From: Corticium candelabrum
Lineage: Eukaryota; Porifera; Homoscleromorpha; Homosclerophorida; Plakinidae
Length of the DNA stretch: 64,000 nt
Reading direction: 5' to 3'
Assembly: GCF_963422355.1 (NCBI RefSeq)
Contig: NC_085090.1
Coordinates: forward strand, 4,122,512-4,186,511
In this document: positions 20,855 to 32,825 of the stretch, piece after piece
Position numbering within the stretch: position 1 is the stretch's first letter
Layout: each line of letters starts with the position of its first letter
Notes under the pieces: model-generated
What the model was told of the DNA's origin: nothing
The model's input: only the letters and a program-made list of their open reading frames with translations
Databases searched by the model: none
Made by a program: the position numbers and the translations under genes

Positions 20855-23800
20855 CTAAAACAGAAATTGAATTGACACGCTCAAAATTTTAAATTTGAAT
20901 GCATTATTTTAATTAATGCTATGTAGTAATAGAAAAACCAACATTATGAAATATAATAATAAAATTAATTTGCTGTTAAAAGGCAACGAATGTGCAAAAA
21001 ATATTATTTTTTGGGAAATTGATAGCTCTAGTTGCATAAATAGCAGAAAAAATTGTTTAGAATTATAATTTAAGTCTTCACTGAGATATAGCAGATCAAA
21101 GTTGCTCTCGGTTTTTCAACTTCAGGCAACGTGTTATAACGGCGTGTTTTAGTCCACGTCACAGAAGGGAGACGCGTGTGATTCTGTATACAGGCAGCGC
21201 CCTGTAAAATTGACTACACCTTCACATCCAAGACAACGCTGCTCGGATAGAGGCGACGGCAGCAACAGTTATTCTTCTCCCGATTCCTCTGAAGGTTTTT
21301 ACGTGATGCTAACGTTCCGTTATCGCATGAATTGCAGGATGAAAAACATCTGCTGGGAGCCATTAGAGTGATTAGATAACACAAGTTTGATTTCAGTAAC
21401 AGTGTCTGTGAAGATTAGAGATTGCCTGTTGCTTGTAAGCGGACGAGAAAGAGGACAGGCTACAAGATAGCCTGTCAAAACAATTTCTACTTTTAAAATT
21501 TGATCCTATACTTTGCAATTTGCAATCGTGTCTTGAAATTCTATGATTAGTTAGCCATTAATGCCCATGACAACTATGATAATGATGTTGATTACAATAT
21601 TAATTAATTTTCTTTTATTTTTCTTAAAGTAAATTGGCTAACCCTGCTGTCACATTCCATCGATCAACATTATCGATCGACATCATGGCTTTACCTAATG
21701 CAAATTCAAAGAAACAGGCTTCCAGAGGAATGCTTCCCGAAGAAGCGACACTGAAAGAACATTATATTATCTTTCGTTAAGCATAAACGCGGTAAGTCAG
21801 TCATTTCAAGCCCTATAGGTTTCTTAGGGGGCAGTAGGCGTCTGGTAATCATGAAATGGTATCGTTTTAGCCGGATTCTGCAGCACGTTATCTAGAGAGC
21901 AAACAGGAAGTAAAGTATTTGTCGTACATGATATACCATCTCTTGTCGGTGAAGAAGGCTTTCATAGACCTGCTCAAATTCTTACAAATTGTTTTGGTAT
22001 TAAGTGTCTCTACCGCGTGATGTCAGCGTGTTTGAAAAGACTGAATACCTACCTTAGTGATGCTATGGGACAAGATAGATTAAATAGACTAGAGCTTCTG
22101 ACCATAAAATGAGATATGTCTAGTAAGATAGACTTAAAAGCCGTAGACAGATTTGCTCAGCAGACAAAAACAGAAGACTTAGGCTTAACAATTAAAAATG
22201 TAAACGATTTAAATTAAGAGTAGAAATACAAATTTGATAAAATTTCAACTGTTCCCCCCAATATTGGACTCTGGCTATGCCGCTTGTGCAGCTGCGGTCG
22301 CTATGAGATGAAGGATACGTACATGCATACTCGTGTGGAGTGCGTGTTTTGTCAAAACGTATTTGACATTGTCTCAAATAATAACACAATAATAATGACA
22401 ATAATGGCACTGTGGTGAATTCATGCAAAACTCTAGCTATTGCTGTGGAAAAGAGAAAATGTGAGTTGAAGTTCGTACGTTCAATTCATGTTGACACACG
22501 GTTTGAATTCTCTGTACAGTATACTGTAATCCATACGACTGCATTCGCTACACATTGTGGTCCAGCACCTAGTTGCAAATCTATAGATAGTCAAGAATCT
22601 ATGTGACGTCTCCTAGCCATTTGCATTACTTTTAGTCCTCCCCGAGAGTCTTCCATACCCTCCCGCTTCTCAAATGCGTTTCTTCTTTTCTTTTGTGATG
22701 GTTCCAGAGTGCTGAGATCTTGAAGTGTGGCGGGAGGTAGATGGAAAATTGTAGCCTCAATTTCTCTCTTCTACAACCCAAGAACAAGCTCTTGAATAGA
22801 CCTATATCTCGAATCAACCAGTCTAAAAGTTGCTAGTGCAGACAGTGTCTTCTCAGTAGGCCGCGTCGAACTTAGTTGTAGTCGCCCGGACGACACAAAC
22901 GTCTCTAGTAGTTGCGATTCGCACTCTTTTCTTAGCTAACTTGGGATGTTAATTCGGAAATTGAAACACGATTGCGCATGACTTGCACGAATTGGTGCAT
23001 CCTGCAGCCACGCAACACCAAACAATTCTTTAGCCACACATTCCTTTGTTTCCAATATACGCTGGCGTGGAGTCTCCCCTCTGTGACGTCACAATACACT
23101 ACTTGCGTTTTAACGCGTTACAGGAAATTGAAGAAATGGAAGCAAATTTGACATGCTATATCTCAGCGAAGGTTTAACGTAAGAAGCTTACACCATTTTC
23201 TGTCATGAATGCAACTAGAACTAGCAAATTCCAACATAAAATTTTTGTTTGTTGCCTTGCAGTTACCTTTTAATTGTACAATCCAGTCAGTTTGAGTAGC
23301 GTACTTTGCTCATTAATGAGGAACTTGGCCTAAGATTGCATTCTTACTACATTTATTGTTTCTGATGTTGTAATTTAAATGTAAAACATTTAATGAAATT
23401 ATGCGTATCTTCACATTCTAAGCACTGTCAAAGCTCATCATTTAACAATCATAATATGTTAAATTACAAGTGCTATTAACTGTATCCAAATTGTCAATTC
23501 AAAAGTCATATTAGGAAACACTGTTAGCCATATAGGCTCATAGTATATAGTCCGAGTAGTGTGGTATGTTTAGTTAGACGGCGGCCATACAATTCTGACT
23601 CAACGCACATGCTCGTTGTTATTGCTATTGGTTACATGACTGTCCCAATTGAGGTAACGTGTCTTTGAATGTTTTCAAGTGACTAGTTATCGAATACGTA
23701 TAGCATGCATGTCAACAGTTTAGGTACCAGCCAAAGTGTTTAACAGTTCACCCCTTCTCACGCATTTCGCTGGCTCTTACAAATCAGATTAAAAGAGGAT

Positions 23801-23870
23801 AAACGCTTTGTAACTTTACACTATAGTGAGTAATATTTAATATTGTAGTTTGCCCATAAGACATCTTACT
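20855..23870. other. Upstream flank of the NB-ARC gene, unresolved
   Basis: The missing 5' exon(s) of the CARD/NB-ARC gene should lie here, but I cannot pick them out. At 22842-22950 a plus-strand stretch SADSVFSVGRVELSCSRPD faintly resembles the hAT C-terminal dimerisation motif and may be a relic. Otherwise nothing is recognised. Confidence 0.35.
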
Positions 23871-24023
23871 CATATTTCTCATGGCACATTGGGGTTTCTT
23901 CATTAGGACTGTTTTCACATTTTTGTTCCTCTTCGGTAAGATGATCTGCAGCAGTGGAGGACAAATTTTCGAGAACGTCCTTACCATCTATGTTGCATTG
24001 GTTGCTTGCTTCGGCCAAATTGT
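23871..24023 (-). CDS. Orphan candidate exon, acidic product
   Basis: An acceptor TTTCGTTTAG precedes an open stretch encoding LAEASNQCNIDGKDVLENLS then STAADHLTEEEQKCENSPNE and ETPMCHEKYE. It ends either at a strong donor (GA/GTAAGATG) or, three bases later, at an in-frame TAA. The composition is acidic and polar, as in a cytoplasmic tail or linker. No partner exon, domain or family was recognised. The call rests on the splice pair and the open frame only. Confidence 0.35.
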
Positions 24024-24924
24024 CTAAACGAAAGAGTACGTAGATGATATCAATAAGCGACACCCTATACATAGTGGTAGCTAGATAGAGAGATATGAAA
24101 AGCATAATACTGAACATTTGCCTTATATAAACTAATGTAGAATAGCAATAAGGAACGAATTCAAGTTGGCGCTACTTAAAAGCACTAAAAGTATATTGCA
24201 ATAATTTTTTTCATGTTCAAGAATGGAAAGGCAAATAATTACACAACATGTTAATAGTAAGTGCAAGTTCACAGTAACATACGCTATGCAAGAGACAGTT
24301 GAACGTCGCCGTGCGTAATATATTTGTCTTTTAAGAGCTTTCGCTCTAACGCTACGTTATTGATAGTTGGCGCCAAGAAACTGAAATATACCTTGCCTCG
24401 AAGTTCCAGACAGTCTCCCAAAACCGAGTTCGGAAGAGATCCGAGTCAGCCAATCAGAAAGATGCGGCCACTGCAGTGGCAGCCAATAGAACATCGAAAG
24501 TTCTGTCCTTACATGCACGGCTTCTGGCCGAGATGAGTTCGACAACTGCGTGTAAAGAAAGCTGATAATTCCTTGCATGCATGGGCGTCTATCGTGATGT
24601 AAAACTTCACTGGACCGTGCTTTTTTGAAACAGTTCCCAAAGCTTTCCAAATTGATTCAATGTATCCCGAACAGTGAGCCGCTGTAGATTTGCCGCCACC
24701 GCAGTTGAATACCACTCACCTTGTTTAAACACACCTCTAAAATGTAGTAACCGATCACCTATTGTCACATTGGGTGGCATAGCGCTATTATTTAAAGAGG
24801 TTTTTTTACTGTTACAACCCTGCCATTTTACTTAGACAACTACACCTACTTTCGAACTCGGTTTGATCAAGTTGATCCAGACCGTATCTCATGTCTTTTG
24901 GGAGACCATCTAGAACCTCGAGGC
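24024..24924. other. No supported gene
   Basis: Several short minus-strand open frames exist at 24357-24715, one with a fortuitous GGGKST string. They overlap one another in different frames and lack domain support, so I leave the stretch unannotated. Confidence 0.35.
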
Positions 24925-25127
24925 TAGAACAGACCCTTTCCTCGTGTCCAGGTTCTCTTGCGTGCCCAGAGAAGAGAGTCTGGTACTCGTTGTCTTCACA
25001 TGCGCGCATAAATTATCTCGAAATCAGCGTAATGTATGCACGCATGCGAAACCGACGTTGTCCACAATCACAAACCGACAATGTCGCGCCCAACCGTTTT
25101 GAACGAACAGTAAAACACGTGGATGAA

Positions 25128-25163
<36 letters not shown>

Positions 25164-25642
25164 TTCTGAGGTTAAGCGCTCCATCTATACGAATTTAGAC
25201 TTTGTTTTGTGGCAAGTCGTTCCTCGCGCGAGCGATGTCTAGTCGTACTGCAGTCAGGCTGTTTACAGTGTCTGTTTGGCGAGAAGAACTACAGTAGAAG
25301 TTGCAGCGTATTTTATCTGTACGACAGACGGTCTTCCACAACAGTTCTGCCAGCGCTGTGCTAAGTGCATTTGAGGTGTAGCAGAAAATTGAAGGTGCAG
25401 TCACGTGACAGCCAGGACTGGTATCTAAGTTGAAAAAAGCGGGCAAAAAGCAGCATCACCTGAACGCGGAAGCTGGTTGCTGTCAACATTGTCGGCTTGA
25501 GATTCTAAACAACGTAGTGTTTACATGCGTGCATACATTACGCCGATTGTGAGGCAATTTATGCACGCATGCGAAAACAACATGCACAAGACCCTCTTCT
25601 CCGAGCGCGCAAGATGGCCTGGGCACGAGGTTAGAACAGACC
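24925..25642. mobile_element. Non-autonomous Mutator-like element with about 110-bp TIRs
   Basis: The stretch 24941-25048 (starting CTCGTGTCCAGGTTCTCTTG) is an inverted copy of 25515-25629; the reverse complement of the latter starts CTCGTGCCCAGGCCATCTTG. Shared blocks include AGAAGAG, CATAAATT, and CGGCGTAATGTATGCACGCA (CAGCGTAATGTATGCACGCA on the left). The same 11-base word TAGAACAGACC flanks the element at 24925-24935 and 25632-25642, as a target-site duplication would. Long TIRs with a 9-11 bp duplication are typical of Mutator/MULE elements. The interior has no transposase and carries a (TA)n tract near 25130-25161. Confidence 0.6.
25130..25161. repeat. (TA)n microsatellite
   Basis: A run of alternating TA lies near the middle of the Mutator-like element and is flanked symmetrically by GAATC and GATTC, so the tract as a whole is palindromic. 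Confidence 0.95.
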
Positions 25643-26940
25643 CCGGTTGGATTGAAACGTCAAAGACAGTACAGGGGGCGATAGTTTAGTTTAGCTCGTA
25701 CACGCACACCTGCATCTCCGTTGATACACATGTTACTATACAGAAAGAGCAGAAAAAAAATCCTCAAAATAATGTATAGCAGTCGCCGAATTTTACTTGC
25801 ATAGCGCACACAAACGGTAACCTTGAACGCTTGACCCTGGTCGCGACCCATAGAGAGTTTTCCGGTTGTTCTTACGTCACCATGCACAGTCAGTGTATTA
25901 TTTCGTCAGTAACACTGAGATTGTCATGATTTAAAAAGAACAATAAGCTAGGTTTGCGAAAGTTTATGCAAACAAACCCTCCTAGACTAACTGAGACCGA
26001 AAGACATTCAGTTAAATTTTTACAAACTTTCAGGTAACCCAAACGTCGCTTTGAATTGTCCTCTGTCTTTACGGATACTTGGAGATATCCTTGGGCAGTG
26101 TCCAAAGTGCTAAAATGTTCTTGCAATAAATAAATTTTTTCTACCCATCTTAAATGCAAATTTGTACATGCAGAACCACAAACATTATTACTAAGGTAGT
26201 CAAATTTGTTATTCTTTAGACCAAAAAAGGATTAGAAGCGTTGGAATATGATATGCAGTGATGGAAATACCACACACATGTCTCTGTTTTTGCCAATTGA
26301 ATTATTTAGAATATGCATTCTAACGAGTCACGTCTAAAATATAGATTACGGGCACGATACAAAATGAGCACATTAGTACCTCCCATTATGCTACATACCG
26401 GTTAAGAGTGAAGTTGACCAAGGTGCACGTATAGTCTGCGACTACTAGCGTGTGCAAAAATTGCGGGGCAAACGACCGCCTAAAAAGTTTTGTAACAAGG
26501 ACATAAATTTTGTCTATGTACCAGAGTAGCAAGGCCACCAACGCTTGTCTGAAGCTCTTCTAAAGGTGTTTCTTTACCTCTTCAGGTAGAATTTTTCTAA
26601 TAATGTCGGATAAATTAAGGTGTTTCTTTACCCTTCTCGGATGAGAACAGGAGAGATCAAGAGGCTTCTGCTCTTCCGAATAAAAGGCGGCAAGGCGGAA
26701 GAGAAGTGCTGCCGCATTCGCAGTTTGTACAGTTTTGCGCTCTAGTCTATGCTGTTATGGAGACACTCACAGGTGTTCCAGTATGGTAAAAAAGCAGCGG
26801 CCGAGATAAGAATGGATGTCTTTCGTTGAGTGAAACTCGGGCATCGCCTTGTTTGGAGACACAAAAGACATGATCATGATGAAGAGTCTCTCTGTAGTGT
26901 ACGCAGTCAAGTACCAAAAAATTGACTCGTATACAACAAC
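25643..26940. other. Non-coding spacer before the Ngaro element
   Basis: No open frame with coding character. At 26560-26640 a GGTGTTTCTTTACC word is repeated about 60 bases apart. I see no transposon ends or exons. Confidence 0.35.
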
Positions 26941-27060
26941 AATGTGTATGCACAGTCCTGCCGCCGCAACTGTGTTATTGCGCTCATAGCCTCTGTGACA
27001 ACCTAGGTAATGTTGCTTTCCTTCTTCCTATTCCACATCCGAGGACACGACAGTCCCAAC
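26941..27060 (+). repeat. Ngaro copy A, 5' split direct repeat A1
   Basis: The word run CCTGCCGCCGCAACTGTGTT and ATTGCGCTCATAGCCTCTGT is repeated with substitutions at 32180-32290 (CCTACCGCTAAAACCGTGTC, ATTGCGCTCATAACCTCAGT). The minus-strand copies B and C carry the same block in their A2 positions. It fixes the approximate 5' end of copy A. Confidence 0.65.
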
Positions 27061-29239
27061 TGCCCTCAGTGAGCTCGATTAGCTTATAACTAAGACTGCC
27101 AGGAAAGCAGTTCGAGCCGAGTTGGCAGCTGTTCCGTCGCAACATCTTCAGCGTCAGTCAGATCGTTCTACGGAGGTACAAGTAGATTAGAAAACACAAG
27201 CATTCGCATGTTGCGATATGCTTTACTTGATATGGCCCGACTGGTTTCTTCTGAGAGGCGCTTGTTACATGCCGTTTTAGGCGGTATCTCCTGTATTAGC
27301 TCTCTGGGGGGTAAGTTGAAAGCAGTCATTAACTGTATAAGGACGGCAACATAGCATCACTTCCCCCGTCGGTCGTTCCGAAACTTCGGCAGAGTAGCTA
27401 GTTATCATGCGCCTTAACCAGTAGCCACGTTACGTTATTGGTCATATTTGCACGCCACTTGCATGTTGTGTCCGTGCATGTCAGCCCGTGATTGGATGCG
27501 GCCTGTTACACGCTCTCGTCTACCTGGTTCTTGGGACTATCGGCTGTGCAGGTCGTATAGATTTCTTAAACGGTAAGTCCATTTGGTAAATACTGGCGCT
27601 GTCAATAGGTGTGTTTCCTCTTTTGTTCTCTGTTGTCTCACACACTTGAATTGCGCCTCATGCCGCTGATTGTGGCGGCATTAGGCGCGGCTGTCACTTA
27701 AGCGCGGTTCCTCTAACGTGCTTCTACTCATCTGTGGCAGCTTCTTGTTTTGCGTTGCGCCAGTGTTATCTGTTTGTGGCAGCTCTGCTAAGCTAATGTG
27801 CGTCTGCTTAAGTAACGGCGCACCAATGGTGCTCACATATTGACGCCGAAGCATTGGCGATATTTTACTTTGGGCGCTCTGCCTGTTGCGACAGCGCTGC
27901 AAGAGGTTACTCTATTGAGCCACAGCGAGACTTCAAAGCTACCTTGCGGCCCTCAGGCACCAGATTTGATTGCTGTTAGGTTATGTATCGTTGGCAATTC
28001 TACGGTAACTTTTCGGAAAGCGCTGTTTGACTGATACAAGCACTGGAGTACGTGGACATTGCTTAACTCTTACCTGAAAACTTGGAGATGTTCATGCGTA
28101 TGCAAAGTTTACAAGCGGCGCAAAGTAAAGAGCACTGCCATCGTCGTTTCCGTCAGATAATGGGCATACCGACCTGGGTGCAGTGTTTTGTTGTGTAGGC
28201 GGGCGTTCTCCTGCAGTGCCACTCGAGCAGAGCGCTCAATCTTGCAGCTAGTCGTGCACAAGAGGCATTGCCACAGCGGGACTGGTTGGCTCCTCTAGGA
28301 TGCAACGTTCCGGCAGCTAGCGGCGGCCAATCACTGGCTCCCGTGGAGTCAGCTCTACCCCTCGTTATATGCGTCAACCATTCTGGCCATTGACCAGGCA
28401 TGTTTCTCCCGCTGCCCTCACTGCTTGGAAGCCGACAACCCCGCCTGATCGTCTGTTTTGGAGCCAGAACGATCTCTGATGCAGCTGCTTCCCACATTAG
28501 CTGCTCCTTCTCCAAGCTAACCAGCGATTAAGTTAGGACTTACGCACAGCGCAATCGGTTAACGTATATGAGAGGCTCGGTTGGTCACAAACCTGTCTGC
28601 AGTAACTACAATTACGTCTCGTGTAGCAGCTTTCTGGACTGCACGTACCGTCGTGTGCGCCTGCAATGCCGACCATCTCACAAGCTGAAAGAGTACCACG
28701 AACCATCTTCAAGCTCATCCGTTCCCAAAAGCCCGTAGATGCCTCGCCGTCAGCAGGATGCAAACTCAATGGGATAACAGCTCGGCAGCCGTAGGTCAGC
28801 TACGCAGACAGCTCTGTAGCCGTCTTTGTTTATAAAGATAGCGTGTTATTGAACGTGCCCAGTCATAAAGAGGTATTTTGGTTCAATAATTCCTGCTGTT
28901 CTGTAATAATAGAAATGCTTTATCATTTTTTACCACATCACTTAGTCGTATTGTACGAATTGTTCATAGCTGGTCTCTTGAAGCTACCGTAGTTACAATG
29001 TCGTATATATCCCTTTAAGCTTACAGGTATGCCAAGCCCTTCAGCCAGGGATTGCACCCAGAGAGGCAGTCAGTAACCGCTACTTGCTTGACATATTAGC
29101 TTTCTACAGCTGTCGGTCTTCTTGTCGTGTACCGCGGCCAGTCTCTGTGCGCTCCGTCTCACCACTAGAGATGGTAGCGTAGCGTCGAGAGCACGAGTCT
29201 CACGCGCACCAGTCCTTTGCTAGCTGCATACTAGATGGC
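27061..29239 (+). pseudogene. Ngaro copy A, gag-like region
   Basis: This region precedes the RT and corresponds to the gag ORF of the group, but no frame stays open. Homology to copy B is clear from about 28510 to 29240, for example CTTCTCCAAGCTAACCAGC here and its reverse complement near 40425. Upstream of 28510 copy A is the only representative in the window. No zinc knuckle was found. Product not recognisable. Confidence 0.45.
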
Positions 29240-30120
29240 GTAACAGACGGTATCAGGATCGGATTCGCCTACGGTTATGACAAGTGCAAATCAAAAACGA
29301 AACAATAAATTAGCTACTGCAAACTCGTCGGTCGTAGACAGTTACATCAGAGCTGAGTTTGCAGCATCCCGTTAGTCGAGTCAATTGAAACCTGGCATGT
29401 CAACAGTTCAGGTAAGTTCGAACGATTTGATACCTAAGGACCACCAACCCGGGCGCTGGTGCCTTATTGTTGATCTCTCCTCACGGCGTCTGGTCAGCGT
29501 CAACAAAGGCATCGCTAAGGACCTATGATCTCTGTCCAATGTTTGTGCCGATGAGACGGCGCTGCGTCGTTTGTATCTGGGTCCAAGATAGCTGATAGCT
29601 AATCTCGACAAACAGAGTGGTACTGCCAAATCCCGGTACACAGAAATGATCGCCACTTATTAGGCGTGCTCTGGAAAGGCGGGTCTTCATTGACCGTGCT
29701 CTTTCGTTCCATCTTTGCTCGGCGCCCAAGATGTTCTTGGCCGTTGCAGATGCTCTTCAATAGATAACGAATCGCAAAGGGAGCACTTCCGGTATTCACT
29801 AACTACACCATTTCCTTTTTTCGGAGCTTCGAAATTCGGCGAGTGTGCCGAGAACTTGACTACGGCGCTTTGCACGTGCAACTGCTTTGGGGTTCCAGTA
29901 GGCGCAGAAAGCTAGAGGAGCCGTCATTGTGCCTTGAGTGTTTGGGGCTGCATCTAAATTGGGTTTCAGGTACGATCTACTGGCCGCAAGCAAAGTGACA
30001 ACGAACCTGTCGAATGATTAGCGATTGGCTTGATCGTAGCTCTTGCATTAATAGATAGCTGCTGTCTTTGGCTGCAACCCTGCAGCACGCCGCGTCAGTA
30101 GTCAAGAGGGTCAGATGTTT
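29240..30120 (+). pseudogene. Ngaro copy A, reverse transcriptase
   Basis: Fragments in different frames follow the DIRS/Ngaro RT: GIRIGFAYG, HQPGRWCLIVDLSS, SVNKGIAKDL, SLSNVCADETALRRLYLGPR, then HFRYSLTTP, GVPVGAESKLEEPS, and LLSLAATLQHAASVVKRV. The last two match the thumb and connection region with C-x-x-LGVPV and the L-x-x-L-QHAA-VVK block seen in this group. The catalytic region is scrambled by frameshifts, so an intact metal-binding motif is not visible. The gene is inactive. Confidence 0.7.
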
Positions 30121-30600
30121 CCTTTGCGCCTTATCGACCTATCTTGTCGATTCTAGCGCCAAAACTAATGGGTTCGGCTGAATGCGGACGAGCAAGCAGA
30201 TTTTCTGTGGTGGGATGCCATTCCTGTCCAGTGGAATATCGCGTGCTCTCTACGTATAGTTGTCTCGCAACCCCAACGCTGCAGATGAGTCCGGTAGCCT
30301 CCAGTCTATGGGGTTTGGGGCTGTAGGCGCGATGACTGGCAACAATAAAAATGGTCTATAGCGTGGCGTTACTGGACTATCGCAGCAAAGAAGCGCGTGC
30401 CGGTTCTTCTCGATATCGTCGCTTGGAGTCGTCAATTGCACGGCATGTGCATTTAATTCCGGTGCGACAATACGGCTATTGTGTTCTCCTTTCGTAATTA
30501 CTCCTGTCGTGAAAAGCTGGTTATTCACCTGCTGAGACCGTTCACGTTTGTTGCAAACAATTTTTCATTACTTGGCAGGCCATACACATTTCGGGAAAAT
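30121..30600 (+). pseudogene. Ngaro copy A, RNase H region
   Basis: Frame fragments IRLNADEQADFLWWDAIPVQ, then AAKKRVPVLLDIVAW, then FRCDNTAIV, correspond to the DIRS-type RNase H (W-W, K-E-L-x-P-V/L-L, DN-x-A-V-V). They are interrupted by stops. Confidence 0.6.
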
Positions 30601-30689
30601 CTAATGTCTTCGTGTATGTCCTGTCTCTTAAAATCCTAATATCGCCGCTATTGCACACCAACAGCTCCTGTCAGCCCCGGATCAAGTGT

Positions 30690-31662
30690 CAGTGCAATTC
30701 CTAGCACTCCTTCTGGCATAGAATGGAGGTCATCCAGCTGGATTTCGAGGCTACTCAACTCATTTCTTCCGGCTTAGCTCCTGCGACTCTGAAGTCGTAC
30801 GCTACCTGTCAAATTCTGTACAGCCAATTCTGTCAAAGAAACTCAATTCTTCCAATTCCTACTTCCGAACGAGGTCGGTGTCTTTTCTTGCGGATCGCAA
30901 GGAACATCAACTTACGCACAATACCATAAAATGCGACTTATATACCGTACGTCACCTATATCGTGAATTTGGTCATGGAGACCGTTTGCGTCTGCGCTTC
31001 CCCAACTAACATATGTTCGACGTGAAGTGCGCCGCACGCTGGATGAGGGCAAACTCGTCAAGCCTTGCTATTACACCGATAGAGCTGCGAGTAATCAAGG
31101 CCGTCTGGTCTCAGCAGCCATTTAGCTACAATACAGCAATGGTCTGTAAAGCCTACTGCAAGGTTGCTTCGGTTTTCTAAAGGCGGGCGAATTCACTGTT
31201 TTATCATAGTCAGCCTTCGACCCTGCATCTAACCTCACACCTCAGGATATTACGACTTAATTTAACGAAAACCCATCCCGGTGGGTCTGCGCCTCAAGCA
31301 GTCAAAGACAGTACCCTTTCGCCAAGGAGCCGATGTCTATTTTGGACGTATCATAACTCTTGGTATACATGGCTGTCAGAGATACTTGTTCGGACCCTTT
31401 TCTCATCTTCATCGACGGAGCTTCTCTATCTAGCGTCAGATTGGTGCAAAACGTGCGGCGGGCGTTGTCGACAGCAAGTCTGAATTGTTCAGGAATTACT
31501 GGCCACAGCTTCAGAATCGGTGCCGCCACTACTTCCAAGGCCAGTGGCATAGACAACTCTACCATTAAAGGGTTGAGACAGCGGAAAAGCAAGGCATTCG
31601 AGGTGTACACAAAGTTGACTGAAAGGCATTTTGCACGCTGTTCCAAACAATTAGCCTCCTAA
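30690..31662 (+). pseudogene. Ngaro copy A, tyrosine recombinase
   Basis: The N-terminal core-binding part (LISSGLAPATLKSYATCQIL) begins near 30750. The catalytic domain ends with ITGHSFRIGAATTSKASGID and STIKGLRQRKSKAFEVYTKL. G-H-S-F-R is the conserved HxxR and the Tyr of EVYTKL is in the position of the nucleophile. In between lie VWSQQPFSYNTAM and the block corresponding to PHxxLKxSKTDPFxxG. Several frameshifts separate these pieces. The enzyme would join the circular cDNA to the target by strand exchange; this copy is dead. Confidence 0.78.
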
Positions 31663-31944
31663 TGTGTGTCGTTACCGTTTTATACATATAATACATTTAA
31701 TGTAGAGAGAACACAAGAAGCCTGGCGTAAGAATGTAAGATCTTTCTACAAACACTATCTGGGCGCTCGCTGGACACCCAATTTTCCGTGCATTCTTCCT
31801 GAAGTCTCGCTTCCCTTTGCTAGCTGCTTTCGGTCTCGTGGGATAGTAGCGTAACGGTTTGTGATCGGCAGACTTAGAGTACAATCTCAAGTCAAGTTAA
31901 CTTACCTGGACCACAGTTTTGCTTAAAAACATACCTCGGTTGGG

Positions 31945-32100
31945 CCGTAATCTGTGCCTAAAAGTATCCGTTCTCTGAAACAAGAAACCAGAAGCAAGTG
32001 CCGCATGTTTAGATACCCGGGGTCTTCATACTCGCGCCACGGACACACCGACCGGGCAGGTGTGGTGTCGTTCAGAAATATCTCAATGATTGGAGGTAAG
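31945..32100 (+). repeat. Ngaro copy A, repeat B1
   Basis: Direct repeat of 32305-32456. Shared words include CCTAAAAGTA, ACCAGAAGCAAGTG and ACCCGGGGTCT. It ends with GGAGGTAAGGATTC, a splice-donor-like motif shared with other B repeats. Confidence 0.7.
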
Positions 32101-32179
32101 GATTCAAATTAGTTTTAACGCATTTAGACACAGCTGAATCCACCCCGGAATTTAGCGCACGCATCGTAAAGAGGTGCAT

Positions 32180-32290
32180 ATGCGTAGCCCTACCGCTAAA
32201 ACCGTGTCATTGCGCTCATAACCTCAGTGACAATCAACGTAATTTCAATTTTTGCTCCCCCTCTGTAATACTTCTCCTATAGTTATCTAA
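32180..32290 (+). repeat. Ngaro copy A, repeat A2
   Basis: Internal copy of the 5' repeat A1, located between B1 and B2 as expected. The shared core is ATTGCGCTCATA-CCTC-GTGACA. Confidence 0.7.
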
Positions 32291-32304
32291 CTTGAAAGGC
32301 CGGA

Positions 32305-32460
32305 GGCCGTGATCCGGGCCTAAAAGTACCCGTTCCTTAAACCAGAAGCAAGTGGCGCATGCGCAAAGACCCGGGGTCTCGACCTTTTCGTCACGGCCAC
32401 ACTTTCCGACTAGGCAAGTCTGCTGAGGTGCGGGAACATCTCAACGAGTGAAGGTAAGGA
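32305..32460 (+). repeat. Ngaro copy A, repeat B2 (3' end)
   Basis: Second copy of B, ending GTGAAGGTAAGGAGTCAA. It marks the 3' end of copy A. It is less eroded than B1 and retains the donor-like AGGTAAG. Confidence 0.7.
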
Positions 32461-32507
32461 GTCAACAGACACCTTTTACTCTACTGTTCTCTTCTGCGTC
32501 CTTTTAG

Positions 32508-32619
32508 GAGACACCTCCACAAAAGACCGAAGAGGCAAATAAATGCACCGAAGGCAGTTGTGTCTCTCCTATTTCTGTCAATAGTGCCATATCCAGATCT
32601 GCTGTTATGGATTACGTGT
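32508..32619 (+). CDS. Candidate terminal exon just downstream of Ngaro copy A
   Basis: A clean acceptor (CGTCCTTTTAG) opens a 37-codon frame, ETPPQKTEEANKCTEGSCVS then PISVNSAISRSAVMDYV, ended by TGA. The donor-like AAG/GTAAGG at the end of the Ngaro B2 repeat lies 55 bases upstream, which would make a short intron of the size seen elsewhere here. No family recognised. It may be chance. Confidence 0.25.
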
Positions 32620-32825
32620 GACGATGCTATCCCTCTTCACCTTCACCTATACATCCATACCGCCGTAATTTGCTAATGCCGGTTTAGGTAGGACTGCCTT
32701 ACGTAAGTACTAGAAACTTTTACTTATAACGATATGCAGAAAAATGAGGAAATACGGAAAAATGTTTACTAGCTAATAATCTGATTTGATGTAAAAGCAG
32801 ACTTTTAGGAAAATTATCCTCTTAC

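Larger units (their letters stand above)
26941..32460 (+). mobile_element. Ngaro/DIRS-like tyrosine-recombinase retrotransposon, copy A (degenerate)
   Basis: The order is gag-like region, reverse transcriptase, RNase H, tyrosine recombinase, followed by B1-A2-B2 split direct repeats, with A1 at the 5' end. This A1-body-B1-A2-B2 arrangement and a YR instead of a DDE integrase define the Ngaro group of DIRS-order retrotransposons. Such elements replicate by reverse transcription and integrate via a circular intermediate without target duplication. All frames are broken by many stops and frameshifts. Copies B (about 36.5-40.4 kb) and C (about 61.4 kb to the window end) share the same body on the minus strand. 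I estimate about 70-80% identity between A and B from the stretches compared by eye. Confidence 0.8.

Noticed and set aside
22842..22950. SADSVFSVGRVELSCSRPD as a hAT C-terminal dimerisation fragment
   Set aside because: Only a short resemblance to the S-A-x-E-R-V-F-S motif. Too short and without flanking transposase sequence.
24509..24715. Minus-strand open frame containing GGGKST, like a P-loop
   Set aside because: The match is six residues in an otherwise domain-free, overlapping-frame region. There is no Walker B and no context.
28153..30528. Minus-strand frames inside Ngaro copy A, several over 65 codons
   Set aside because: They are antisense shadows of the plus-strand gag and RT regions in GC-richer DNA.
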